From CAWGOF01 sp963824225 (GTDB lineage Bacteria; Acidobacteriota; Polarisedimenticolia; Polarisedimenticolales; Polarisedimenticolaceae), in NCBI GenBank assembly GCA_963824225.1, contig CAWGOF010000003.1, positions 1,364,001 to 1,428,000 of the forward strand: a stretch of DNA of 64,000 nt, read 5' to 3'. Numbering within the stretch: the stretch's first letter is position 1; each line of letters starts with the position of its first letter. Made by a program: the position numbers and the translations under genes. Of the stretch, positions 38,953-48,435 are shown in pieces. Under the pieces are notes generated by a model. It was given only the letters and a program-made list of their open reading frames with translations, did no database searches and was not told where the DNA came from.

Positions 38953-40482
38953 GTGTCCGACAAGGTCGATCGCGCCGCCGCGCTGCTGCTCGACGCCCTG
39001 CGCTCGGTTCTGCTGCAGGTCGCCGAGCCGTCGCTCGTGCTGAAGAAGATCCTGGGCGCCGCGGTCTCCCGGACCGGCGCCGATCGCGCCGTATTCGTCG
39101 AGGTCGGCGGCGCGGGCGAGTTGCACTACCGCGTCCTGTTCAACTTTCGGCAAGATCAGCTGTCGGACGACGCGGCTCACTTCAGCCGCACCATCTTCGC
39201 CGAAGTGCTGCGCACGGGTCGCGGGGTCCGGGTCGATGCGGCACGCGAGGATCCGCGCTTCGCGGCCAAGAAATCGGTGCAGGAGCACGGTCTCGTGTCG
39301 GTGCTGTGCATGCCGATCCGGCTCGACGCCGGGATCGTCGCCCTCGTGCATCTCGAGAGCGATCGGCCTGAACAGTTCACGGACGAGCACGAAGCCCTCG
39401 TCGAATCGCTCCTCGCGCTTGCGGCGCCGGCCGTGGGGGCTGTGCAGGCGAGCGAGAGCGTGCTGCGCGAGCGGGACAAGCTGCTCCAGTCGCGGGACGA
39501 GCTGGAGCAGAGCCGCGAGTTCCTGGCCCATGCATGGTCGTTCGGCCGGTTCGTCGGCCGCTCCCCGGCGGTCCGGCAGCTCGCGGAGAGCGTGCGCAAG
39601 GCCTCGCGCACCGAATTCCCGGTCCTGCTGCTCGGCGAGACCGGGACCGGCAAGAGCATCCTGGCCCGCGTGCTGCACAACGCCGGGCCGCGTGCCAAGC
39701 ACGCGTTCGTGACCGTGTTCTGTCCGTCGCTCGAGAAGGGCATGGTGGAATCGGAGCTGTTCGGGCACCGGCGGGGCGCGTTCACCGGCGCCGTCGCCGA
39801 CCGGGCGGGGAAGGTGCAGACCGCCGACGGAGGGACGCTGTTCCTCGACGAGATCGGCGAGCTGCCGCTCGAGATCCAGGCCAAGCTGCTGCGGTTGTTG
39901 CAGGAGCGCACGTACGAACGGCTGGGGGACGCCGCCGAGCGGCGCGCGAACGTCCGCATCGTCGCGGCGACGAACCGCGACCTCGAGCGCGAGGTTCAGT
40001 CGGGCAAGTTCCGCCGCGACCTGTACGAGCGGCTGAACTTCGTGCCGATCCGGATCCCGCCGTTGCGCGAGCGCCGGCAGGACATCCCTCTGCTGCTCCG
40101 TCACTGCCTGGACCAGCACGAGAGCGGCCGGTGGGTCGAGCTGACCGACGACGTGACGGCGTCCCTCGTGGAGCTGGACTTCGCGTGGCCCGGAAACGTG
40201 CGCCACCTCGAGCAGCTCGCGGCGCGCCTGTCGATGGATGACCCTCGGGGCCCGGTGTCGAAGGACGACCTGCTCGCGCGGCTCGACGGTGCGTCGCGCC
40301 TCGAGCCGTCGAGCGATGTCGAAGCGGGCCTCCCGGCGCGTCTGGCCGGGGCCGAGAAGGCGTGGATCGAGGACGCGGTGGCCCGGTATCCCGACCTTCC
40401 GAGGTCGGATCTCGCGGCCAAGCTCGGCATCGGCGAATCCACGCTGTACAAGAAGCTCAAGGCGTATCGGATCGAGCCCTGA
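38953..40482 (+). CDS. Sigma-54-dependent transcription activator with GAF domain
   Basis: A 509-aa enhancer-binding protein. Residues about 25-170 form a GAF sensor; a short coiled coil leads to the AAA+ domain (about 205-430) with Walker A GETGTGKS, GAFTGA (sigma-54 contact loop, about residue 275), Walker B GGTLFLDEIGELP, and the R-finger region; the C-terminus is a Fis-type helix-turn-helix (LAAKLGIGESTLYKKLKAY). Intact GAFTGA means it should remodel sigma-54 polymerase. The GTG start has no ribosome site and lies nine bases after TAGACT, hinting at a leaderless message. The upstream gene is a Ser/Thr kinase, so phosphorylation or FHA-like input might control it, though no FHA domain is present. 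Confidence 0.92.
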   Translation: MSDKVDRAAALLLDALRSVLLQVAEPSLVLKKILGAAVSRTGADRAVFVEVGGAGELHYRVLFNFRQDQLSDDAAHFSRTIFAEVLRTGRGVRVDAAREDPRFAAKKSVQEHGLVSVLCMPIRLDAGIVALVHLESDRPEQFTDEHEALVESLLALAAPAVGAVQASESVLRERDKLLQSRDELEQSREFLAHAWSFGRFVGRSPAVRQLAESVRKASRTEFPVLLLGETGTGKSILARVLHNAGPRAKHAFVTVFCPSLEKGMVESELFGHRRGAFTGAVADRAGKVQTADGGTLFLDEIGELPLEIQAKLLRLLQERTYERLGDAAERRANVRIVAATNRDLEREVQSGKFRRDLYERLNFVPIRIPPLRERRQDIPLLLRHCLDQHESGRWVELTDDVTASLVELDFAWPGNVRHLEQLAARLSMDDPRGPVSKDDLLARLDGASRLEPSSDVEAGLPARLAGAEKAWIEDAVARYPDLPRSDLAAKLGIGESTLYKKLKAYRIEP

Positions 40483-40495
40483 CGCTCGGAACGGA

Positions 40496-41338
40496 TCACC
40501 GCAGGTGCTTGATGAGGAGCACCTGGTTCCCGACCTCGTTGTAGTACAGCTCGTCCGCGACCTTGTGCGCGATCAGGATCCCGAACCCCCCGGGCCTCAG
40601 ACCGAGCGCTTCGCGCTCGGTCATGTGGCGCAGCGGATCCTCGGGCGGGTTCGTGATCGCCGCATGGTCCAGCTGGTGCAGCCGGAACCCCGGCCCGGGG
40701 TCACGAAAGTGGAACACGATGGTGCGCTGCGTGCGGACCGCAGACACCTCAATCGTCCGGTCGGTCCCGAAGCCCGCCCCGTGCTCCATCGCGTTGATCA
40801 GTAGCTCGCGGAACGCGGCGAGGAGCTCGTGGCGGCTGCCCTCCTCGACGTCCGACTGCATCTCCTCCATGAACCGCACCAGGCGCTCGGCGGTAACTCT
40901 CCGCGGGCTGAGCCGCAACGAGATCCAGTTCGGAAGCCCGGACACGAGCTCGATATCGTCCTTCCAGTCGCGCTCGGCGATCGCGCGCGCGATCATCGCC
41001 GCCAGCTCGTCGCCGTCGAACGGGAGCGTGAACAGCGCGAACACGTGCGCGCGCATGGACTCGATCACCTCTGCCCGCTCGGCCGACGGCACGATGACGA
41101 TGGCGCGGACGCCCGGGCGGGCCTCGCGCGCCTCTTGCAGAAACGCCAGATCCTCCTCCATCGTCGTGAAGCGACTCGTCACCACGACGTCGTGACCGCC
41201 TCGCCGCAAGCGGCGGAGCGCTTCCGACTCGCCGGCACACCCCTCGATCTGGGATCCGGCGATGCCTGTCTGGCCTCGGAGCATCTCGACCGTCTGCGGA
41301 TCTCCGACGACGAGCACTCGTCCGGCTTCGACGTTCAT
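40496..41338 (-). CDS. Receiver-like domain fused to RsbW-type ATPase
   Basis: A 280-aa regulator. The N-terminal part (about 7-120) has a receiver-like fold (AGRVLVVGDPQTVEML, TLPFDGDELAAMIARAI), but the usual phosphorylatable Asp is not evident: the strand reads HDVVVTSRF. The C-terminal part (about 135-280) is a GHKL/HATPase_c domain of the RsbW/SpoIIAB sort: N box FRELLINAMEHGAG, G1 DPGPGF, and GGFGILI. Such proteins act as anti-sigma or switch kinases. It converges on the sigma-54 activator, with stops 13 bases apart. ATG at 41338. Confidence 0.82.
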   Translation of the reverse strand: MNVEAGRVLVVGDPQTVEMLRGQTGIAGSQIEGCAGESEALRRLRRGGHDVVVTSRFTTMEEDLAFLQEAREARPGVRAIVIVPSAERAEVIESMRAHVFALFTLPFDGDELAAMIARAIAERDWKDDIELVSGLPNWISLRLSPRRVTAERLVRFMEEMQSDVEEGSRHELLAAFRELLINAMEHGAGFGTDRTIEVSAVRTQRTIVFHFRDPGPGFRLHQLDHAAITNPPEDPLRHMTEREALGLRPGGFGILIAHKVADELYYNEVGNQVLLIKHLR

Positions 41339-41454
41339 GGTCGCCTCGATTCCTAGAGATTACCTCCCGACGGAACGGGACGCATTCACAAAACGGCAAC
41401 ACGCAGTGCTGCAAGCCCGGCGTACGAAATCACCCAGAGGGGAAGGAGGAACCG

Positions 41455-42007
41455 ATGCGCCTCAACCGCGCCCTGCGGATCTGGGTCGCGGTGACGATCT
41501 TCGCCGCTCTGGTCGGTCTGACCGGATCGACGCTCGCGAGCCACTACTGGTACTGCAGCGGAAGCGCACCCTGGCGCTACGCCAACTACTACATCAACTG
41601 GTACAACGGTGCGACGGGCGACTACTACAACATCTACCAGGAGGAGGCGAAGACCGACTGGAACTCCTGGAGCCCGTACACCGACGTGTTCCTGAATCCC
41701 GTTCCCTACGCCGGCACGACCGACCACATCAACGCCTACTCCGGGTCCTATGGCGCGAACGGCTGGCTCGGCATCGCCGAGATTCGCGGGTTCTACGGCT
41801 GCACCGTGCGCAACGGTCGCGTGCGCCTGAATCGGAGCTACCTGGACACGTATTACAGCCGTACCAACCGCAAGCACGTCGCCTGTCAAGAGGTCGGCCA
41901 CCTGTTGGGCCTGGATCACAACACGTCGACGACGACGTGCATGAACGATCGGATCCTCTACGCAGCCCAACACGCACGACCGCGATCTGGTCAATGCGCT
42001 CTATTGA
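41455..42007 (+). CDS. Small matrixin-like protein (QExxH variant), frameshifted near its end
   Basis: Signal peptide (MRLNRALRIWVAVTIFAALV, cleavage near LAS) and a compact domain rich in Tyr/Trp. The zinc motif is CQEVGHLLGLDHN: the first His of HExxHxxGxxH is Gln145, while His149 and His155 remain. This QE variant is known to me from related hypothetical families. As sequenced, the frame shifts at 41965, where one extra G would be removed to give PNTHDRDLVNALY and a stop at 42007, a fitting matrixin end; without this the frame would read into the next gene. Strong ribosome site GGAAGGAGG. It is 183 aa after correction. It sits just before a small partner like the one at 28763. Confidence 0.78.
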
Positions 42008-42020
42008 CACGGAGACGACG

Positions 42021-42623
42021 ATGCTGACGAGAAGGACCTTCGTGGCGCTCACCGTGGGTATCGCGGCTCTCGCGTTCGTCGGCTCGGTGTATCTCGGCTG
42101 GCGCGTGCCCGCGCCACCGCACCGGTTCCACGCGGCGTGGAAGCAGACGTTCGATGCGCCGTCTGCGCTCGCGCGCGGCGTCGACGTCGTCGCCGTGGCC
42201 ACGGCCGTGTCGACACGTCCGGGGCGAATCGCCTACTCGGACAATGGCGAAGACAGCCTGCCGTTCGAGGAGGTGACGTTCGACGTCGACCGGGGGTTGA
42301 AAGGGGCCAGCCCCGGAGACACGCTCGTGGTCGAGCGCGCGGGCGGCGTGGACCACGAGCGGCTTGCGGTGCTGCTCGACGCCGACGGCGGACCGTTCGA
42401 GATCGGTACGAGATATCTGCTGTTCCTGAACCGACAGGAGGACGGTCCGTTCCTGTACCAGGTCAACGATCAAGGCCGCTTCCGCGTCGAGAAGGAGCGT
42501 CTGGTCGCCGTGAGCGAAGACGATCCCGTCGCGGGTTTCTTCCACGGACGGAGCCTCGGCGAGAGCGCGACGCTGATCCACGAGCACTTGAGGAACCCGA
42601 GCAGCGCGCGCGATCCGCGCTAA
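42021..42623 (+). CDS. Small exported protein paired with matrixin (copy 2)
   Basis: A 200-aa protein with an N-terminal membrane segment (RRTFVALTVGIAALAFVGSV; the RRTF could be a Tat motif). The beta-rich part carries VTFDVDRGLKGASPGDTLVV, GTRYLLFLNRQEDGPFLY and NDQGRFRV, in the same order as the protein at 28763-29329. Both lie next to a matrixin-like gene, here directly after it (13 bases). ATG at 42021 with GGAGA upstream. Function unknown. Confidence 0.7.
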   Translation: MLTRRTFVALTVGIAALAFVGSVYLGWRVPAPPHRFHAAWKQTFDAPSALARGVDVVAVATAVSTRPGRIAYSDNGEDSLPFEEVTFDVDRGLKGASPGDTLVVERAGGVDHERLAVLLDADGGPFEIGTRYLLFLNRQEDGPFLYQVNDQGRFRVEKERLVAVSEDDPVAGFFHGRSLGESATLIHEHLRNPSSARDPR

Positions 42624-42638
42624 ACTCGCTCGCCGCGC

Positions 42639-44435
42639 TCAGCCCCGATCGCGGTGCGGCTGGCCCCTGCGGTAGCCGTCGACGCGCGTCGCCAGCTCCC
42701 GGAGGAAGTCCTGCATCAGCTGCATCTGATCGGGGGTGGCGCGGTCGCGGCGGCCGACGATCGTGTTCTGGATGATGCGGATCGCGCGGTCGCCCGTCTC
42801 GACGGCGCCGGCGAAGTCGCCGGTCTCGGCCTGCGCCGCGGCGAGAAGGTCGAGGTACCGCGGGTCACGCACGCCGCCCTGCTGGGTCAGGGCGAGGGCG
42901 ATCTTCAACGCTTCGGCGCCGTCGCGCAGCTTGTCCTCCGGACACACCGCGAGCGACCAGGCGACCTCGCGCACCACCTCGGGATTGTTCGGGGCCACGC
43001 GCGCGGCGTCGCGGAACGCGGCGATCGCGTCGGCGTAGCGGCCCATCTCCCACAGCGCGCGGCCGAGATCCAGGCGCGCCTCGATGTTGCTGGGGTCCTG
43101 CTCGATCACCGCCTGGAACGATTGGACCGCCTCGGTGAACCGCTCCTCCTGGGCCTGGGCCACGCCGAGCAGATAGCGCGACGGGAGGTGCCGCGGATCG
43201 ACCTCGAGCGCTTCGGTCAGCACCTTGCGTGCGCCGGCCGTGTCGCCGCTCATGACGAGCGACGCGGCGAGGTTGTACTGGATGTCGAGGTTCGCCGGCT
43301 GCGCCTGGCTCGCCACGCGGAGCTCCTTGGTCCCATCGGCGGTCCGGCCCGACTCGTAGTACAGCGTGGCCAGATTGCTGCGGACCTCGGGCAGGTTCGG
43401 GTCGAGCGACAGCGCCTTCTCGAACGCCCGGATCGCCTGGGGCGTCTGGTTCGCGCGCACGAGCAGCGAGCCCAGCTCGACATAGCCCGTCGCGTCGTCC
43501 GGCGCGAGGCGCACCGCGCGCTGGACCAGCTCGTACGCCTGCGCGGCCTGACCTTGCTCGGCGTAGATCCGCGCACCCGTGAGGAGCACGGACGTCGATT
43601 GCGGCGCGGCCTCGATCGCTCGGCTGATCGCGGCGACGGCCTCGTCCTTCTGGCCGCGGGCCAGGAGCCGCTGCGCGTTCGACACGAGCCAGGTGGTGCT
43701 CGCGCCTTCGGCGAGGATCACGTCCTCGCGGATCGGGTCGGGGAACGACGCCAGGTTGCCGCCCTGGAGCGGAATCTTCGCGGTCTCGGCGGCCCGCGTC
43801 TCGCGCTCGGCGCTCACCGGGTCGCCGAGCGTGCGATACGCCTGCGCCAGGTGGTGATGCACGGCGGCCTCGTCGGGCGCGGTCCGCGCGGCCTCGAGCA
43901 GCCCGTCGCGTGCCGCGGCCGCGTCGTTTCTCGCGAGCGCCACACGGGCCAGGCCGATGCGCGCGTTGATCGACGTCGGGTCGAGCTCGAGCGCGCTCTC
44001 GAACCGCGCCTTCGCCGTGTCGAGATCTTCCGCCGCGAGGGCGGCGAGGCCGAGATACACGTGGAGCGGCGGGTACGACGCCTGGAGCTTGCGCGCGCGC
44101 TCGAGCGCGGCGACCGAGCGAGTGCGATCGCTCTCGCGCAGCACGATGCCGGTGAAATACGGCCAGCGCCAGTCGTCGGGGGCCAGGCGCTCGGCCTCGG
44201 CGTAGCACGCGAGCGCCGGCTCGGCGAGCCGGTGGATGTCGTAGATCTCGCCCAATCGTCCCCAGGCCGCTGGCGAAGAGCGATCGGCCCGCACGGCGTC
44301 CGTGGCCTCGCTCAGGCGAGCCAGGACGAGCGGCTCCGCGCCCTCGGTCGGCGGCGGCGGGGGCTCGGCCTTCCTGCCGCAGCCGGCGAGCGCCAGGACA
44401 CACAGCCCGATCGCGAGCACGCCTCGTTGCTTCAT
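42639..44435 (-). CDS. TPR lipoprotein
   Basis: A 598-aa lipoprotein: signal peptide with lipobox LALAGC (Cys19), a Pro-rich linker, then TPR units across the remaining length (AAWGRLGEIYDIHR, PPLHVYLGLAALAAEDLDTA, IQYNLAASLVMSGDTAGA, ARLDLGRALWEMGRYADA). It is probably periplasmic or outer-membrane facing and scaffolds protein complexes. The start codon overlaps the stop of the UnbV lipoprotein gene as ATGA. Pairing of a UnbV protein with a TPR protein is recurrent in related genomes, in my knowledge, and suggests a joint role. Confidence 0.85.
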   Translation of the reverse strand: MKQRGVLAIGLCVLALAGCGRKAEPPPPPTEGAEPLVLARLSEATDAVRADRSSPAAWGRLGEIYDIHRLAEPALACYAEAERLAPDDWRWPYFTGIVLRESDRTRSVAALERARKLQASYPPLHVYLGLAALAAEDLDTAKARFESALELDPTSINARIGLARVALARNDAAAARDGLLEAARTAPDEAAVHHHLAQAYRTLGDPVSAERETRAAETAKIPLQGGNLASFPDPIREDVILAEGASTTWLVSNAQRLLARGQKDEAVAAISRAIEAAPQSTSVLLTGARIYAEQGQAAQAYELVQRAVRLAPDDATGYVELGSLLVRANQTPQAIRAFEKALSLDPNLPEVRSNLATLYYESGRTADGTKELRVASQAQPANLDIQYNLAASLVMSGDTAGARKVLTEALEVDPRHLPSRYLLGVAQAQEERFTEAVQSFQAVIEQDPSNIEARLDLGRALWEMGRYADAIAAFRDAARVAPNNPEVVREVAWSLAVCPEDKLRDGAEALKIALALTQQGGVRDPRYLDLLAAAQAETGDFAGAVETGDRAIRIIQNTIVGRRDRATPDQMQLMQDFLRELATRVDGYRRGQPHRDRG

Positions 44436-46118
44436 CTCTGTCCGCTCCCTCGCACGAGGTCATGGTACCTGCCCGGGGCCAGCGCGCCGAACCGCTCGGT
44501 GCTGCCGTCGGGCCAGCGCACGACGATGCCGTCGATCCGGGCCGCTCCGGCGAGGCCGAAGAGCACACGCGGATCGTGGCTCGCGAGGTAGCTCGACGCC
44601 GGAGCGACGGCGCTCGTGAACGAGCGGTTACCGGCCGTGACCGTGACCTCGGCGCCGAGCGCGTCGCGCTTACCGATCAGCAGGCGCAGGCCGATCCAGT
44701 CGGCGCCGTGGGGCCTCACGTTCCGGAACAGCTGCGCGCGGCCGTCCGCCGTGATCAGCCAGCACGTCCTCGTCCCCGTCCTCGTCGATGTCGCCGAGCG
44801 CCAGGCCGCGGCTCACGCCGGGCACGGCGCACAAGACGCCGCACGCGTCTTGCGCGAGACGAAACTTGCCGTGCCCGTCGTTCTCGTACAGGTGGTTCTC
44901 CTCCGCGTACGGCGTCCAGTGCGGCCCGCTGCCGGCCCCGGGGCGCGGGAGCGACCGCAGCACGCGGCCGTTGGCGACGAGGAGGTCGAGGTCCGCGTCG
45001 AGGTCCGGATCGAGGAACGCGGTCCCGAACCCGGTGAAGTCGAAGCTCGGGGGCCCGAGGCCGCTCCCCGCCGTCCGGTCCTCGAACTGACCGTGGCCCA
45101 GGCCGGCGCGCAGCGTGTTCGTCTCGCCGAACAGGTTGGTCACGAACAGGTCGGTATGGCCGTCGCCATCCGCGTCGCCGACCGCGATCCCCATGCTCGC
45201 CGTCGCGTCGCCGAAACCGTTCACGGCGAGCCCCATCGCCGCCGCGCGGTCGACGAACGTTCGGTCGGCTTGCCCGATCCACGCGAAGTTGGGCTCGCGA
45301 TCGTTGGCGACGTAGATGTCGATCCGTCCGTCCCCGTCGAGGTCCGAGAACGCGACGCCGAGCCCCTTGCCTCCGCGCGCGGCGATCCCCGCGGGAACGC
45401 TGACGTCCGTGAACGTGCCGTCGCCGTTGTTGTGGTACAGCGCATCGGGCACACCGTCGCAGCATTCGGGCCCCGGGTACTCGGGTCGCCCGGCGATGTC
45501 GGACGTGCGCCGATCGGGCGCGAAGTCGACGTAGTTCGCAACATAGAGGTCGAGGTACCCGTCGTCGTCGTAGTCGAAGAACCCGGCCGAGGTGCCCCAG
45601 CGCGGATCGCCGACGCCCGCCCTGTGGGTGACGTCTTCGAACGTGCCGTCGCCGTCGTTCCGCAGCAGCACGTCCGGGCCGTAGTTGGCGAGGAACAGAT
45701 CGGGGAAGCCGTCGTTGTCGATGTCCCCCACGGCCAAGCCCATGCCGTAGCCCGCGTCGTCGGCCCGCGACGCGGCGCTGACGTCGGTGAACCGACCGTC
45801 GGGCTCCTGGCGGTACAGGCGGTTCGCACCGTCCGGGCCCGTGAGCCCGCGCTCGGGCGAGTACGACGAGCGCACGACGTACAGGTCGAGGTCGCCGTCC
45901 TGGTCGAAGTCGAGAAACCCGCCTCCGCCCGACAGGCTGTCGGGCATGAAGTGCACGCGCGGCGCCGGGCGCGCTGGCTCACTCGGCAGGCCGACCTCGG
46001 CCGTGGCCTCGCGGAACCACGCCGAGCTCGTGCTCCCCGCGGACGGGTGGCCCGAGCCCGTGTTGCAGCCGGCGAGCGTCCCGGCCGCGAGGATCGAGAT
46101 CGCGCTCGCTCTCACCAC
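44432..46118 (-). CDS. UnbV (ASPIC)/FG-GAP lipoprotein, one frameshift near the end
   Basis: A lipoprotein with lipobox TLAGC, then FG-GAP/VCBS repeats with Ca2+ loops (FLDFDQDGDLDLYVV, VGDIDNDGFPDLFLANY, FFDYDDDGYLDLYVANY, SDLDGDGRIDIYVAND), then a UnbV domain (WIGLRLLIGKRDALGAEV, IVVRWPDGS). As sequenced the frame breaks at 44759, where one extra base between DEDVL and LITADGRAQ must be removed; the corrected product is 561 aa and the length is then divisible by three. Start GTG at 46118 or 46115, the latter overlapping the M29 stop. It belongs to an operon M29 - UnbV - TPR. Confidence 0.82.
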
Positions 46119-47260
46119 GGGACGCCGACGTACGCGCCGTCGCGCATCAGCGGCTGCTCGACGCCAGAGACGACGAGATCGAGCGAGCGCACGCGCACAC
46201 GGGGTTGCAGCTCGGGCAGGTACACGCGGTCGATGTGCACGACGCGGGCGGCCGAGCGGAACTGCGCCGGGCCGACGCGACCGCCGAAATGATCGCTCCG
46301 GCCGAACGCGACGTGGAACCCCAGCTTCTCGTCGAGCAGGATCTCGCCGATCGGATGGACGCCGAAGCCGTGGAGCACGCCGAACCCCAGCTCGGCGACG
46401 TTGCCGTAGGCCGGCTCGGCTTCGAGCTCGTCCCGCTCGCGCGCGGCCACTCGTCCGTCCCCTTCGACCTCGATCGCGCGATTGCCGTCGATGCGATAGA
46501 CGATCAGCTCGCGCCCGAGCTCGACCGGGAGGTGACCCACGGTGCGGCTCGGGCCCGCCTCGCGTCCGCCCTCGTACGGCACGACGTACGTCTCGCCCGA
46601 CGGGAGGTTGCCCGCGGTCCCGGGCTCGCGGACGAGGCCGCTGCTCACGGCGGCGCTCTGGCCACGCAGGTCGACCGTCAGCTCGCACCGGCGACCCTCC
46701 GCGTCGAACCGGATCCGCGCTTCGTCCGCCGGGTCGAGCCGGCTCTTGAGCGCGCGGCAGCGCCGGTCGATCTCCTCGTAGTCCAGTTGCAGGGCCGGGA
46801 CCATCGCCGGGGCGAACCCCGGCATCGTCGCCGCGCGGAACCCCAGGCGACGCGCGGCGATCTTGAGCGGCGCCGTGGCCGAGAGCTCGGTCAGCGCGAG
46901 CACGATCGAGTGGCGCGCGAGCACGTCGTCGAACGGCACGGGCTCGGCGTCGATCTCCCCGACGTGCTGCGGGACGGCACCGCCGGCATGGACCCAGGCG
47001 ATCGGCGGGAGATCGGCGTTGTTGCTATGGACGTTCCGGTAGAGCACGAGACGAGTTGCGGCGCCGCCGAGGTCGTTCGATGCGGCCGCGAGGCGCTCGG
47101 CCCAGTCGGCGGCGATGCGCCGCCGCACGGCCCACGCCGGCCGGTCGGGCGTGTGCTCGTCCGGCAAGTCCGCGAGCACGGCGAGCGAGAGCTCGCCCGG
47201 ACGGGGCGCGAACACGGTGCGGATCAGCCGCACGAGCTCCGGCGTGCCGAGCGTCGTCAT
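46112..47260 (-). CDS. M29-family metallo-aminopeptidase
   Basis: A 382-aa enzyme of the M29 (thermophilic/AmpS-type) aminopeptidase family, which removes N-terminal residues using two metal ions. The hallmark C-terminal patches are present: PSGETYVVPYEGG (Glu), NVAELGFGV (Glu), LLDEKLGFHVAFGRSDHFGG (His) and VVHIDRVY (His and Asp). Length fits the family. ATG at 47260. Cytoplasmic; first gene of the operon with the UnbV lipoprotein. Confidence 0.85.
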   Translation of the reverse strand: MTTLGTPELVRLIRTVFAPRPGELSLAVLADLPDEHTPDRPAWAVRRRIAADWAERLAAASNDLGGAATRLVLYRNVHSNNADLPPIAWVHAGGAVPQHVGEIDAEPVPFDDVLARHSIVLALTELSATAPLKIAARRLGFRAATMPGFAPAMVPALQLDYEEIDRRCRALKSRLDPADEARIRFDAEGRRCELTVDLRGQSAAVSSGLVREPGTAGNLPSGETYVVPYEGGREAGPSRTVGHLPVELGRELIVYRIDGNRAIEVEGDGRVAARERDELEAEPAYGNVAELGFGVLHGFGVHPIGEILLDEKLGFHVAFGRSDHFGGRVGPAQFRSAARVVHIDRVYLPELQPRVRVRSLDLVVSGVEQPLMRDGAYVGVPW

Positions 47261-47332
47261 GGTCCGCTATTCTCCCTCGACGGCGAGACCTGTGTTGTAC
47301 TACACCCCGTCCGTGATCGGCGAGAACACCCC

Positions 47333-48427
47333 GTGACCGAAGCTGTCGCAGCGGATAGGACCGCACGGGCGAGGCGCCGACCTCGCGTGGCGGTCGTGCT
47401 GGCCGCCGTCGCGCTCTCGATCGGGGTCGCGCTCGGGCTGTGCGAGCTCGGCCTGCGCGCCGTCGCCAGCGTGTTCTTCCCCAAGATGATGGTGCTCGAC
47501 GACGAGCTCGGCTGGCGCCACGAGATCGATGTGCGCAAGACGTTCGTCAACGAGCTGGGCGAGAAGATCCTCGTCGTGCAGAACGCGTACGGTCATCGTG
47601 GCGCTCCGCCGAGAGCCGAGCGCGCAGCCGGATCGAAGCGCATCTTGACGCTCGGCGATTCGTTCACCGAGGGCGTGCAGGTGTCGGAGTCCGACCTGTT
47701 CACCGCGCGCATCGCGGCCGCCAATCCCACGCTCGAGGTGCTCAACGCCGGCGTCGGCGGGTACGGCACGGTGCAGGAATACCTGTACCTCGCCGGACCG
47801 GGACTCGCGCTCGAGCCGGATCTCGTGCTCGTGATGTTCTACGAGAACGACCTGACGGACAACGCGCTGCCCTACTATCCCGGGTTCGGGCCCCGGCCCT
47901 ACGTACGGATCGAGAACGGCGCGGCGCGCATCGTCGAGACGCTCGATCCGAGCGCGTTCGAGAAGTTCATCCTCCCCGTTCCACTGCGCAGGGTCTGGAA
48001 CGACCACAGCATGCTGTACTACTTCGTCAACAGCCGGATCTACCAGCCCCTACGGGCCCAGCGCATGCACGCGCTGCAGCTGGCAGACCTGCAGGCGATC
48101 GACCGGGAGACGCGCTTCGCGATCCTCAACCACATGATCGGCAAGCTCGACCAGCTGCTGTCCGAGCACGACACGCCGTGGCTCCTGGTCGTGATCCCGA
48201 GCCACGAGGACGCAACCGAGGGTCGGTCGGCCGTGGGGTCGAGCGTCTCCGAGCTATGCCGGGCTCGCGCCATCCGCTGCCTGCCGCTGCTCGATCGACT
48301 CCACGCCGAGATCGCCGGGGGCACGCAAGTTTACTTCGCCAACGACATCCACTGGACGCGTGACGGGCACCGCGTGACCGCGGACGAGATCTTGACGTAC
48401 CTGCGCCGCGAATACGCGACACCGTAG
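47333..48427 (+). CDS. Membrane-anchored SGNH-hydrolase-like protein
   Basis: A 364-aa protein with an N-terminal membrane anchor (VAVVLAAVALSIGVALGLC) and a periplasmic SGNH-type fold: block I LTLGDSFTEGVQ (Ser nucleophile), block II/III VLNAGVGGYG and LVMFYENDLTDN, and block V NDIHWTRDGHR with the catalytic Asp and His. Related enzymes add or remove acyl groups on exopolysaccharide or peptidoglycan (AlgJ/AlgX-like or GDSL esterases). GTG start at 47333, divergent from the M29 gene. Confidence 0.82.
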   Translation: MTEAVAADRTARARRRPRVAVVLAAVALSIGVALGLCELGLRAVASVFFPKMMVLDDELGWRHEIDVRKTFVNELGEKILVVQNAYGHRGAPPRAERAAGSKRILTLGDSFTEGVQVSESDLFTARIAAANPTLEVLNAGVGGYGTVQEYLYLAGPGLALEPDLVLVMFYENDLTDNALPYYPGFGPRPYVRIENGAARIVETLDPSAFEKFILPVPLRRVWNDHSMLYYFVNSRIYQPLRAQRMHALQLADLQAIDRETRFAILNHMIGKLDQLLSEHDTPWLLVVIPSHEDATEGRSAVGSSVSELCRARAIRCLPLLDRLHAEIAGGTQVYFANDIHWTRDGHRVTADEILTYLRREYATP

Positions 48428-48435
48428 CGACGGCG

